This document shows, piece by piece, positions 38,485 to 46,529 of a DNA stretch of 64,000 nucleotides. Below the pieces are notes generated by a model. The model made no database searches. It saw nothing but the letters and a program-made list of their open reading frames with translations, and had not been told where the DNA came from. The translations under genes and the position numbers were made by a program. This DNA is from an uncultured Nesterenkonia sp. (lineage in GTDB: Bacteria > Actinomycetota > Actinomycetes > Actinomycetales > Micrococcaceae): NCBI GenBank assembly GCA_946222885.1, contig CAMIAK010000011.1, positions 33,151 to 97,150 on the forward strand, written 5' to 3'. The stretch's first letter is position 1, and every line of letters starts with the position of its first letter.

Positions 38485-40200
38485 TCAGTCCTGTGATCCC
38501 TTCGGGTTCATGGGGACCCGCACGCCGCGCTCGACGGCGACCTCCTGGGCCTTCTCGTAGCCGGCGTCGACGTGGCGGAACACTCCCATGGCCGGGTCGT
38601 TGGTCAGCAGCGCCTCCAGCTTGGCGGCTGCCAGCTCGGTGCCGTCGGCCACGCCGACCTGGCCGGCGTGGATGGAGCGGCCGATGCCCACACCGCCGCC
38701 GTGGTGGATGGAGACCCAGGTGGCCCCGGAGCTGGTGGCGGTCAGCGCGTTGAGCAGCGGCCAGTCGGCGATGGCGTCGGAGCCGTCCAGCATGGCCTCG
38801 GTCTCCCGGTAGGGGGAGGCCACAGAGCCGGAGTCCAGGTGGTCGCGCCCGATGACGATCGGGGCCTTGACCTTGCCCTCGGCCACCAGCCTGTTGAACA
38901 GCAGCCCGGCCTGATGCCGCTCGCCGTAGCCGAGCCAGCAGATGCGGGCGGGCAGCCCCTCGTACTCGACGTATTCGCCGGCGGCGTCGATCCAGGTGTG
39001 CAGGTGCTCGTTGTCCGGGAAGAGCTCCTTGATGGCCTCATCGGTGACGCGGATGTCCTCCGGGTCGCCGGAGAGCGCCACCCAGCGGAACGGGCCGAGA
39101 CCCTCGCAGAACAGCGGGCGGATGTAGGCGGGCACGAAGCCGGGGAAGTCGAAGGCGCGGTCGTATCCGGCAGCACGCGCCTCGTCGCGGATGGAGTTGC
39201 CGTAGTCGAAGACCTCGGCGCCGATGTCCTGGAAGCCGACCATGGCCTCCACGTGGCGGGCCATGGACTCCTGGGCCTTCTTGGTGAAGCCCTCCGGATC
39301 CTCCTCCGCCGCGGCCTGCCACTCCTCGACGGTGTGCTCGCTGGGCAGGTAGGAGAGCGGGTCGTGGGCGGAGGTCTGGTCGGTGACGATGTCGATGTCC
39401 GCCGCGCCGGCCTTCTGGCGGCGCAGCAGCTCGGGGAACACGTCGGCGGCGTTGCCCACGTAGCCCACCGAGAGGGCACGCTTCTCCTGCTTGGCGGCGG
39501 TCACCTTGGCCAGGGCGGCGTCGAGGTCGGTCTCCACCTCGTCCAGGTAGCGCTTGGACTGACGACGCTTCAGACGCTCCTCGGAGACGTCCACGATCAG
39601 CACCGCCCCGCCGTTGAGGGTGACGGCCAGCGGCTGGGCTCCGCCCATGCCGCCGCAGCCTCCGGTCAGGGTGAGCGTGCCGGCCAGCGGCTGCGGGGAG
39701 TCCGGGCCGCCGTAGCGCTTGCGGCCGATGGCGGCGAAGGTCTCGAAGGTGCCCTGCAGGATGCCCTGGGTGGCGATGTAGATCCAGGAGCCGGCGGTCA
39801 TCTGGCCGTACATCATCAGGCCTTCGGCCTCGAGCCTGCGGAACTCGGGCCAGTTCGCCCAGTCGCCCACCAGGTTGGAATTGGCGATCAGCACGCGCGG
39901 AGCCCACTTGTTGGTGCGCACCACGCCGACCGGCTTGCCGGACTGGACCAGGAGGGTCTCATCCTCCTCCAGATCCTTGAGGGTGTCCACGATGGCGTCA
40001 TAGGCCTCCCAGCTGCGGGCTGCCCGGCCGGTGCCGCCGTAGACCACCAGGTCCTCGGGACGCTCGGCGACCTCGGGGTCCAGGTTGTTCATGAGCATGC
40101 GCAGCGGGGCCTCGGTCTGCCAGGACTTGGCGCTGATCTCGGTGCCGCGGTCGGCGCGGATGCTGCGGGACGGATCGTGCTGGGTGAAGCTGGTGGACAT
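38485..40200 (-). CDS. hutU: Urocanate hydratase
   Basis: 571 residues, close to the usual 550-560. NAD-binding and active-site motifs of urocanase: YGGTGRAARSWEAYDAI, SNLVGDWANWPEFRRLEAEGLMMYGQMTAGSWIYIATQGI, GGCGGMGGAQPLAVTLNGG, DQTSAHDPLSYLP, and WLGYGERHQAGLLFNRLVA. It turns urocanate into imidazolonepropionate; a relative acts on thiourocanate. ATG 40200 has AAAGGAA upstream. First gene of the operon hutU-yjiH-M20-hutF-hutI. A possible operator (40231-40250) lies 31 bp upstream. Confidence 0.96.
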   Translation of the reverse strand: MSTSFTQHDPSRSIRADRGTEISAKSWQTEAPLRMLMNNLDPEVAERPEDLVVYGGTGRAARSWEAYDAIVDTLKDLEEDETLLVQSGKPVGVVRTNKWAPRVLIANSNLVGDWANWPEFRRLEAEGLMMYGQMTAGSWIYIATQGILQGTFETFAAIGRKRYGGPDSPQPLAGTLTLTGGCGGMGGAQPLAVTLNGGAVLIVDVSEERLKRRQSKRYLDEVETDLDAALAKVTAAKQEKRALSVGYVGNAADVFPELLRRQKAGAADIDIVTDQTSAHDPLSYLPSEHTVEEWQAAAEEDPEGFTKKAQESMARHVEAMVGFQDIGAEVFDYGNSIRDEARAAGYDRAFDFPGFVPAYIRPLFCEGLGPFRWVALSGDPEDIRVTDEAIKELFPDNEHLHTWIDAAGEYVEYEGLPARICWLGYGERHQAGLLFNRLVAEGKVKAPIVIGRDHLDSGSVASPYRETEAMLDGSDAIADWPLLNALTATSSGATWVSIHHGGGVGIGRSIHAGQVGVADGTELAAAKLEALLTNDPAMGVFRHVDAGYEKAQEVAVERGVRVPMNPKGSQD

Positions 40201-40230
40201 TCTGCCGTTCCTTTCGGTGAATGAAATTTG

Positions 40231-40250
40231 AGTTCCACAGTGCGGAAACT
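40231..40250. promoter_or_regulatory. Candidate operator upstream of hutU
   Basis: AGTTCCACAGTGCGGAAACT is an imperfect palindrome (AGTT(t)CC and GG(a)AACT around 7-8 bp) in the 117-bp gap 40201-40317. It is 31 bp from the hutU start and contains GCGGAAAC, which resembles the ACGGAAAC core shared by the promoters at 41877 and 54182. A site for the IclR protein of this locus is inferred. Confidence 0.4.
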
Positions 40251-40317
40251 TTTCTATGGCGTACACGGTAGGTGATGAGGTGTTACAGGCATGTCACACG
40301 TGGGCCGGAAGCAGGCA

Positions 40318-41817
40318 TCAGAGGACCTCCCCGATCTCATCGAGGAGCGCCGCGGCCCGCTCCACCTCCGGCCGGAGGTCGTGATCGGCGTCGACGATGG
40401 GCAGCTCTTCATACAGGCGGTCCATGACCGGGCGCAGCACCTTCGGCGGCCACTTGCCCAGCTGATAGGCAGCCCGGTGGGCGGAGAGCAGCTCCACGGC
40501 GAGCATCGGCCGGTAGTTCGCCACCGCCCGCTCGAGCTGCACCACCGCCTGGGCGGCGAAGCTGGCGTCCTCCTCCGCCCCTCGGGAGAGGACCACTGTC
40601 CCCAGCGAGGCCGGCTGGGCGGCGTTGCGGAGCTCCGCCATGGCCCCGGCGGCGATGTATTCGATCATCATGTGCCCGGAGGACCCGGAGGGCCCTGAGG
40701 CCAGGAAGGGCTCGACCCCGTTGAAGGCCGGCTCGTGGAGCATGTTGATCCGGGAGGTGATCAGCGGGGCAGTCTGAGCGAGCGCCAGGTTCAGCCCGTC
40801 CACCGCCAGCCCCAGGGCCACCTGATGGAAGCTGCCGTGGTGTATGACCCGGGAGTGCTCGAAGTCGAAGAGCGGGTTCTCCTGGGATTCCGAGGCCAGC
40901 TGCTCGATCCGCAGCTGCAGGGTCTCCATCCCCGCGACGACGGCCGCCTGTGAGGGCACATAGGCACGAAAGCCGAAGGGGTCCTGGATGCGGGCCGGCA
41001 CCGGCGTCCGCTTGGTCAGCCGGCGCATCTCCTGGGCCACCCGGGCAGCCCCGGGCGAGGCCGCAGCCCGGGCGGCCGCGCGGGAGAAGGTCTGGGTGTT
41101 CGCCCGCACCGCCAGAGCGGAGAGTGCGGCCACCACACGCCCCGCCCGGTCCAGCCGCTGCAGCTCGTCCAGGGCCAGTGCAGCCCGTGCCAGGGTCAGC
41201 GCACTGCTGCTCATGAACGGCAGCGCGCTCTCCATCCCGAAGGGTGAGATGGGCTCGAAGACGGAACCCTCCGAGTCTGTGCCGTGCACACGCCGCTCCC
41301 CGGTGAGCGCCAATGCGGTTCCCGCCAGCGCCGCCAGGTCGGCAGTGCCCACGCTGCCGAGGGTCCGCAGCTCCGGGACCGCCCCGCAGGAGAGCATCCG
41401 CTCCAGCCCGACGGCGACCTCCGGGTTGATCCCGGAACGTCCGCCGGCCAGCTGGGAGAGCCGGATGGCCAGCATGGCCCGCACAGCCGGGGCGGGAACC
41501 TCGGGGCCGGCGTCAGCGGCGTGGCTGCGCAGCAGCCGCATCCCATGCTCGGCGTCATCGGGGCCCACCGGGGTCAGCCGGTTGGCCCCCACGCCGGTGG
41601 AGCGGCCGTAGACGGGCTGACGGGTGCTGATCTCCTCGGCCCGCTGATAGGCCTGCTCCAGCTGGGGGATCACCTCGGGCACGAGTGTGACCTCGGCACC
41701 CCGCGCCGCACTGACGATATCGGTCAGCGAAAGGCGCCGGCGGCCGATCTCCACCGGGCGTGCGCGCCGCCCGTGACCCCCAGGGGAAGTCGCGGAAGTA
41801 TTGCCTGGATCACTCAT
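40318..41817 (-). CDS. HAL/PAL-superfamily lyase lacking the MIO triad
   Basis: 499 residues, same fold family as histidine ammonia-lyase: catalytic-Tyr region QPVYGRSTGVGANR (Tyr70), GSxGxxDLA region, ENPLFDFEHSRVIHHGSFHQ, GHMMIEYIAAGAMAELRNAAQPAS and EEDASFAAQAVVQLERAV. Where HutH has G-S-x-G-(A/C)-S-G-D-L-A, this protein has GSVGTADLAAL (154-164): one residue is missing and no Ser remains, so the MIO cofactor cannot form. HNFHG-type Asn is Ser (HHGSFH). Ergothionase, a trimethylammonia-lyase, is the known precedent for MIO-less members. Divergent from the betaine ABC operon over a shared regulatory site. Confidence 0.85.
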   Translation of the reverse strand: MSDPGNTSATSPGGHGRRARPVEIGRRRLSLTDIVSAARGAEVTLVPEVIPQLEQAYQRAEEISTRQPVYGRSTGVGANRLTPVGPDDAEHGMRLLRSHAADAGPEVPAPAVRAMLAIRLSQLAGGRSGINPEVAVGLERMLSCGAVPELRTLGSVGTADLAALAGTALALTGERRVHGTDSEGSVFEPISPFGMESALPFMSSSALTLARAALALDELQRLDRAGRVVAALSALAVRANTQTFSRAAARAAASPGAARVAQEMRRLTKRTPVPARIQDPFGFRAYVPSQAAVVAGMETLQLRIEQLASESQENPLFDFEHSRVIHHGSFHQVALGLAVDGLNLALAQTAPLITSRINMLHEPAFNGVEPFLASGPSGSSGHMMIEYIAAGAMAELRNAAQPASLGTVVLSRGAEEDASFAAQAVVQLERAVANYRPMLAVELLSAHRAAYQLGKWPPKVLRPVMDRLYEELPIVDADHDLRPEVERAAALLDEIGEVL

Positions 41818-41841
41818 GGCGGCTAGTCTGCCTGACCAACG

Positions 41842-41906
41842 AGCATTTCACCAGATGAATTTCCCGTTTTACCTAACGGAAACATTCGGGCATCACTGGT
41901 GAAACG
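41842..41906. promoter_or_regulatory. 65-bp conserved regulatory site, copy 1
   Basis: This stretch between the divergent HAL-like gene (start 41817) and the ABC operon (start 41962) aligns without gaps to 54153-54217 on the opposite strand, 48 of 65 identical, with a 29-bp core (41866-41894) 25 of 29 identical including AACGGAAACATT. It carries TTTCACCAG (41846-41854) and CTGGTGAAA (41896-41904) as an inverted repeat, and TTTTACC inside. Likely target of the IclR protein encoded at 53422. Confidence 0.75.
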
Positions 41907-41961
41907 CGAGCTTTCTAGGCTCGTGAGCTGAATCGCAGGAAAATGGCTGAGGAGTATCCGC

Positions 41962-43116
41962 ATGATCGTCTTCGACCAGGTCTCGAAGACCTACCCCGAC
42001 GGCACCGTCGCCGTCGGCGAGCTCAGCTTCGAAGCGCCCACCGGCCAGATCACAGTGCTGGTGGGCCCCTCCGGCTGCGGCAAGACCACTTCGATGCGCA
42101 TGATCAACCGGCTCATCGACCCCACCACCGGCAGCGTCTCCCTGGACGGACAGGACACCACTGCGGTGAACAAGGTCGATCTGCGCCGGAAGATCGGCTA
42201 TGTCATCCAGAACGCCGGCCTGCTCCCCCACCGCACGGTGGTGGACAACGTCGCGGCCCTGCCCCGGCTGCTCGGCGGGAAGAAGAGGGATACCCGCAGC
42301 CGTGCCCTGGAGCTCCTCGAACTCGTCGGCCTGGATCAGTCCTTCGCCCATAAGTACCCCTGGCAGCTCTCCGGCGGCCAGCAGCAGCGTGTGGGCGTGG
42401 CCCGCGCGCTGGCCACCGACCCTCCGTTCCTCCTGATGGACGAGCCCTTCAGCGCCGTGGACCCGCTGGTCCGCGCCCAGCTGCAGCAGGAGTTCCTGCG
42501 CCTGCAGAAGACCATCGGCAAGACCATCGTGATGGTCACCCATGACATCGACGAGGCGCTCATCCTGGGCGATCAGATCGCCGTGCTGCGCCAGGGCGGG
42601 CACCTGGCGCAGATCGCCTCCCCCGAGGAGCTGCTGCGCAGCCCCGCCGACCGTTTCGTCGCCGACTTCGTAGGCGCTTCCCGGGGCTACCGGGCCCTGG
42701 GCTTCGCCCACGCCGACGCCGCACTCACCATCGCCGAGACCCCCGCCGCCCCGCTGGGCGCGGCAGCCTCAGAGCTGCCCGCCCGCCCGGACGGCTGGCT
42801 GGTCGCCCTCGACCCCGAAGGCCGCCCGGCCGGCTGGGTTCGCCGCAGCGCGGTGGACACGGAGCTCAGCGAGGCCGACGTCGAGCACGCCGGCTCCAGC
42901 ACCAGCCGCAGCGCCCCGCTGCGGGACCTGCTCGACGCCGCGCTCTCCAGCCCCAACGGCGACGGCCTGGTGACCGACGACGAGGGCTGCTTCCTGGGCA
43001 CGGTCAGCACCGACGACGTGGTCGCGGCGATCCACCGCTCCAAGCAGCAGAGTGCGGAGCAGCACGGTCAGCAGCAGAGCGAACAGCACGGCGCCGAACC
43101 TGCGAGCTCCGTATGA
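41962..43116 (+). CDS. Betaine-type (OpuCA/ProV/EgtV-like) ABC transporter ATP-binding protein
   Basis: 384 residues. Walker A GPSGCGKTT (35-43), LSGGQQQRVGVARAL (136-150), Walker B FLLMDEPFSAVDPLVR, switch His in VMVTHDIDEAL. After the ATPase core (about 240 residues) comes a 140-residue regulatory extension without a clear CBS motif, ending in a Gln/Ser/His-rich tail. It powers import by the permeases at 43113 and 43760 with the lipoprotein at 44518. GGAG precedes ATG 41962. First gene of a run of seven co-directional, mostly overlapping genes to 48948. Confidence 0.92.
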   Translation: MIVFDQVSKTYPDGTVAVGELSFEAPTGQITVLVGPSGCGKTTSMRMINRLIDPTTGSVSLDGQDTTAVNKVDLRRKIGYVIQNAGLLPHRTVVDNVAALPRLLGGKKRDTRSRALELLELVGLDQSFAHKYPWQLSGGQQQRVGVARALATDPPFLLMDEPFSAVDPLVRAQLQQEFLRLQKTIGKTIVMVTHDIDEALILGDQIAVLRQGGHLAQIASPEELLRSPADRFVADFVGASRGYRALGFAHADAALTIAETPAAPLGAAASELPARPDGWLVALDPEGRPAGWVRRSAVDTELSEADVEHAGSSTSRSAPLRDLLDAALSSPNGDGLVTDDEGCFLGTVSTDDVVAAIHRSKQQSAEQHGQQQSEQHGAEPASSV

Positions 43117-43763
43117 ACACCACCTGGCTGACCTCCAACGCCTCCTGGATCGCGGAGCTGACCTTCGCGCATCTGTGGCTGACGCTCATCCCCACTGTCC
43201 TCGGCCTGCTGCTGGCCCTGCCGCTGGGCTGGTGGGCCCATCAGATGCCGCGGCTCTACGGCTTCATCGTGGGCACCTCCGGACTCTTCTACACCGTGCC
43301 CTCGCTGGCGTTCTTCGTGCTGCTGCCGGGCATCCTGGGGACCCGGATCCTGGACCCGGTCAACGTGGTCATCGCCCTCACCATCTACACCCTGGCCCTG
43401 ATGGTCCGGGTGGTCGCCGACGGCCTGGCCTCCGTGCCCCCGGAGACTGTGCAGGCCTCCGAGGCCCTGGGCTACCGGGCCCACCAGCGCTTCCTGCTGG
43501 TCCAGCTGCCGGTGGCGGTTCCGGTGATCCTCAGCGGCCTGCGCGTGGCTGTGGTCTCCAACATCAGCATCGTCACCATGGCTGCGATCATCGGGGTCCA
43601 GCAGCTCGGCTCGCTGTTCACCCAGGGGTACTCGCTGGGCCTGATGACCCCGATCGTCACCGGGATCCTGCTCTGCCTGGTGCTCGCCATCCTCCTCGAC
43701 CTGCTCATCCTGCGTCTGATCCGGGCCCTGACGCCCTGGAAGCCGAAAGTGGGTGCCTCATGA
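43113..43763 (+). CDS. Betaine-type ABC transporter permease (OpuCB-like)
   Basis: 216 residues with five to six membrane segments and the permease EAA loop ETVQASEALGYRAHQRFLLVQLPVAVPVILSGLRVAVVSNISIVTMAAIIG (cited only for its pattern). It has the OpuC/OsmoU form (PSLAFFVLLPGILGTRILDPVNVVIALTIYTLALMVRVVADGL). Its start overlaps the ATPase stop (ATGA) and its stop overlaps the next permease start, as expected for subunits made together. Confidence 0.93.
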   Translation: MNTTWLTSNASWIAELTFAHLWLTLIPTVLGLLLALPLGWWAHQMPRLYGFIVGTSGLFYTVPSLAFFVLLPGILGTRILDPVNVVIALTIYTLALMVRVVADGLASVPPETVQASEALGYRAHQRFLLVQLPVAVPVILSGLRVAVVSNISIVTMAAIIGVQQLGSLFTQGYSLGLMTPIVTGILLCLVLAILLDLLILRLIRALTPWKPKVGAS

Positions 43764-44479
43764 GCGGCCTCTTCGAGTTCCTCGCCGACCCCAACAACTG
43801 GTCCGGCAGCACCGGGATCCCCACCCGGATCTGGTACCACCTGCTCTATTCGCTGATCGCACTGGGCATCGCCCTGCTGATCGCCGTCCCGCTGGGCGTC
43901 TACGTCGGCCACACCGGCCGGGGCGAGGCCGCCGTCGCCGGGCTGGCGAACTCGCTGCGCGCGCTGCCCACTCTGGGTCTGCTGATCGTGGTGGTGATGC
44001 TGGCGGCCCCGCTGTTCAGCAGCTCGCTGGTCTTCACCGCCCCGGCGATCTTCGTGCTGGTGCTGCTGGCGGTCCCGCCGATCCTCACCGGAACCTACAC
44101 CGGCATCCAGAACGCGGACCGCGGAGCCGTCGACGCCGTCACCGGCATGGGCTACACGCCGATGCAGGTCCTGCTCCACGTCCAGCTGCCCTGTGCCCTC
44201 CCGCTGATCCTCTCCGGGGTCCGCGGGGCGATGCTGCAGATCGTCTCCACCGCCACCGTGGCCGCCTATGTCTCGCTCAACGGGTTGGGCCGCTACATCA
44301 TCGACGGCCGGGCGAACAACGACTTCGCCCAGATGGCCGCCGGGGCGCTGCTGGTGGCCGTGGTCGCGCTCTTCCTGGAGCTGGCCTTCCTGCTCCTGGG
44401 CCGGCTCATGATCTCCCCCGGTCTGCGCCGGACGGTGAAGCGCACCAAGACCCCGGGGGCCGTCGTCCCGGCCTCATAG
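43760..44479 (+). CDS. Betaine-type ABC transporter permease (OpuCD-like)
   Basis: 239 residues; membrane segments and EAA loop GAVDAVTGMGYTPMQVLLHVQLPCALPLILSGVRGAMLQIVSTATVAAYV. ATG 43760 overlaps the preceding stop by 4 bp. The N-terminal DPNNWSGSTGIPTRIWYHL resembles the same region in its paralogue at 51058-51723 (DPQNWDLARSGNIPELIYQH), showing the two ABC operons in this locus arose from one ancestor. Forms the channel with the 43113 product. Confidence 0.93.
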   Translation: MSGLFEFLADPNNWSGSTGIPTRIWYHLLYSLIALGIALLIAVPLGVYVGHTGRGEAAVAGLANSLRALPTLGLLIVVVMLAAPLFSSSLVFTAPAIFVLVLLAVPPILTGTYTGIQNADRGAVDAVTGMGYTPMQVLLHVQLPCALPLILSGVRGAMLQIVSTATVAAYVSLNGLGRYIIDGRANNDFAQMAAGALLVAVVALFLELAFLLLGRLMISPGLRRTVKRTKTPGAVVPAS

Positions 44480-44517
44480 ATCTCCGCCCCATCACTCACC
44501 CTCTGAGGAGAACCACC

Positions 44518-45453
44518 ATGGAGAAGCACACCAGAAAGCCCGCCTATCTCTCGATCGCCTCGCTGGCCGCGGCAGGAGCGCTGCTGCTGACCGCCTGCGG
44601 CGACGGCGGCGACCCGCTGGACGAGGACAGCGGCGACGCCGGCGGCGACCCGGGCGCGGTCACCATCGGCTCGGCCGACTTCCCGGAGAGCCAGCTGATC
44701 GCCAGCATCTACTCCATCGCCCTGGAGGAGGCCGGCGTCGAGGTGGAGGAGAACTTCAACATCGGCGCCCGCGAGGTCTACATCGAGGCCGTCCAGGACG
44801 GCTCCATCGACCTGGTCCCGGACTACGCCGGCGCGCTGATGATGCACCTGGACTCCGAGTCCGAGGCCACCGAGACCGACGAGGTCCTCGCCGCCCTGGA
44901 CGAGCTGCTCCCGGAGGAGGGCCTGGTCCGCTACGAGGCCGCCGAGGCCGAGAACCGCAACGTCCTGGCCGTGACCCAGGAGACCGCGGAGGAGTACTCC
45001 CTGGAGACCTTCTCCGACCTGGAGCCCTACGCCTCCGACCTGGTGCTGGGCGGTCCGCCGGAGTGGATCGACCGCTTCAACGGCGTGGTCGGGCTGGAGG
45101 AGGTCTACGGACTGGAGTTCGCCGACTTCCAGACCCTCGACGCCGGCGGCCCGCTGACCCTGACCGCGGTGACCAGCGGCCAGATCGACGTCGCCAACCT
45201 CTTCAGCAGCGACCCGCAGGTGGAGGAGAACGACCTGGTGGTCCTGGAGGACGACGAGGCGCTCTTCGCCGCAGAGAACATCACCCCGATCATCTCCGAG
45301 GACGCCGACAGCGACGAGGTCGCCGCCGCCCTGGACGAGGTCTCCGCGGCCCTGACCACCGAGGACCTGATGGAGCTGAACCAGCGCGCCTCCGACGGTG
45401 AGAACATCAGCTCCATCGCCGAGGACTGGCTCAGCGAGAACGACCTGATCTGA
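44518..45453 (+). CDS. Betaine-type ABC transporter substrate-binding lipoprotein
   Basis: 311 residues; signal peptide with lipobox LLLTAC (Cys near residue 28), an Asp/Gly-rich linker, then the OpuCC/EgtU-type domain: AVTIGSADFPESQLIASIYSIALEEAGVEVEENFNIGAREVYIEAVQDGSIDLVPDYAGAL. The fold binds quaternary-amine compounds such as choline, carnitine, glycine betaine or ergothioneine. Very acidic, as in salt-adapted actinobacteria. GAGGAG precedes ATG 44518. Its relative at 50081 has the same layout; substrate choice cannot be read from sequence by eye. Confidence 0.92.
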   Translation: MEKHTRKPAYLSIASLAAAGALLLTACGDGGDPLDEDSGDAGGDPGAVTIGSADFPESQLIASIYSIALEEAGVEVEENFNIGAREVYIEAVQDGSIDLVPDYAGALMMHLDSESEATETDEVLAALDELLPEEGLVRYEAAEAENRNVLAVTQETAEEYSLETFSDLEPYASDLVLGGPPEWIDRFNGVVGLEEVYGLEFADFQTLDAGGPLTLTAVTSGQIDVANLFSSDPQVEENDLVVLEDDEALFAAENITPIISEDADSDEVAAALDEVSAALTTEDLMELNQRASDGENISSIAEDWLSENDLI

Positions 45454-45506
45454 GGCAGGCGCACGACCACGAACACCCACCACCTTGACGAAGGAGAACC
45501 CACTCT

Positions 45507-46529
45507 ATGAGCACCGGTTCACGCCAGATCTGGTTCCGCTACCTCTCCGGGCCGGACATCGACGAGCTGGGGATCACCCAGGCCGAGATCATCTCCGCCT
45601 GTGAGGAGGTCGTCACCGCCCACGGGCAGGGGAAGACCGCCTTCGAGCCCCGGATGCACCTGATGCCCAACAACGGGGGGATCGGCCACTTCAACGTCCT
45701 GCGCGGACACGTGGACACGCTCGGCGAGCGCGGTGTCAGCGGCGTCAAGGTGGTGGGCGACTTCGTGCCCAACTACAAGGAGGGGCTGCCCAGCGAGCTG
45801 GCGATGGCGACCCTCTTCGACCCCTACAACGGCACTCCGCTCTCGGTCATGGACGCCACGCTGATCACCGAGGTCCGCACCGGCGCGATGACCGCAGTGG
45901 GGGCCAAGCACCTGGCCCGCAAGGACGCCAAGATCCTGGGTCACATCGGCGCCCGCGGCACCGCCTTCTCCAACGTCACCATGCTGGACTCGCTGTTCGA
46001 CCTGGACGAGATCCGGGTGACCAGCCGCCGCGCCGAGTCCCGCGAGGCCTTCGCCGAGGAGCTGCGCCGGCACGTCAGCACCCCGGTGCGGGTCACCGAG
46101 ACCGCCGAGGAGACTCTGGAGGACGCCGACATCATGGTGGAGGCCTCCCGCCTGACCGAGCCCGCCCCGCTGGTGCGGACCGAGGCCGTCAAGCCCGGTG
46201 CCTTCGTGGTCCCCTACGGCACCGTCAGCGCCGTGGAGGAGAACCTCCTGGACGTGATGGACAAGGTGGTCGTCGACGATTGGCGCGAGGCCCAGTCCGG
46301 CCGCTTCGGCGCGCTGCGACACCACGTGGACACCGGCAAGCTCAGCGAGGAGACCCTGCACGCTGAGCTCGGCCAGGTCCTCACCGGCGAGCGCGCCGCC
46401 CGCGAGGACGACGACGAGCGCATCCTCTTCTGGCACCGCGGGCTCTCCATCCTGGACGTGGCGGTGGCGAACCTGATCCTGCGCCGGGCCGAGGCCGCCG
46501 ACGTCGGGACTATGCTTCGGTACCGATGA
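45507..46529 (+). CDS. Ornithine cyclodeaminase/mu-crystallin family protein
   Basis: 340 residues. NAD(P)-binding fold with MDATLITEVRTGAMTAVGAKHLARKDAKILGHIGARGTAFSNVTML (the GxGxxG loop reads GHIGARG), preceded by RMHLMPNNGGIGHFNVLRG for substrate binding. Members act as ornithine cyclodeaminase, alanine or other imino-acid dehydrogenases, or ketimine reductases. Between a betaine importer and a MIO-less lyase it might reduce or deaminate an amino-acid product of betaine breakdown. AAGGAG lies before ATG 45507; its stop overlaps the HAL-like gene start (ATGA). Confidence 0.88.
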   Translation: MSTGSRQIWFRYLSGPDIDELGITQAEIISACEEVVTAHGQGKTAFEPRMHLMPNNGGIGHFNVLRGHVDTLGERGVSGVKVVGDFVPNYKEGLPSELAMATLFDPYNGTPLSVMDATLITEVRTGAMTAVGAKHLARKDAKILGHIGARGTAFSNVTMLDSLFDLDEIRVTSRRAESREAFAEELRRHVSTPVRVTETAEETLEDADIMVEASRLTEPAPLVRTEAVKPGAFVVPYGTVSAVEENLLDVMDKVVVDDWREAQSGRFGALRHHVDTGKLSEETLHAELGQVLTGERAAREDDDERILFWHRGLSILDVAVANLILRRAEAADVGTMLRYR

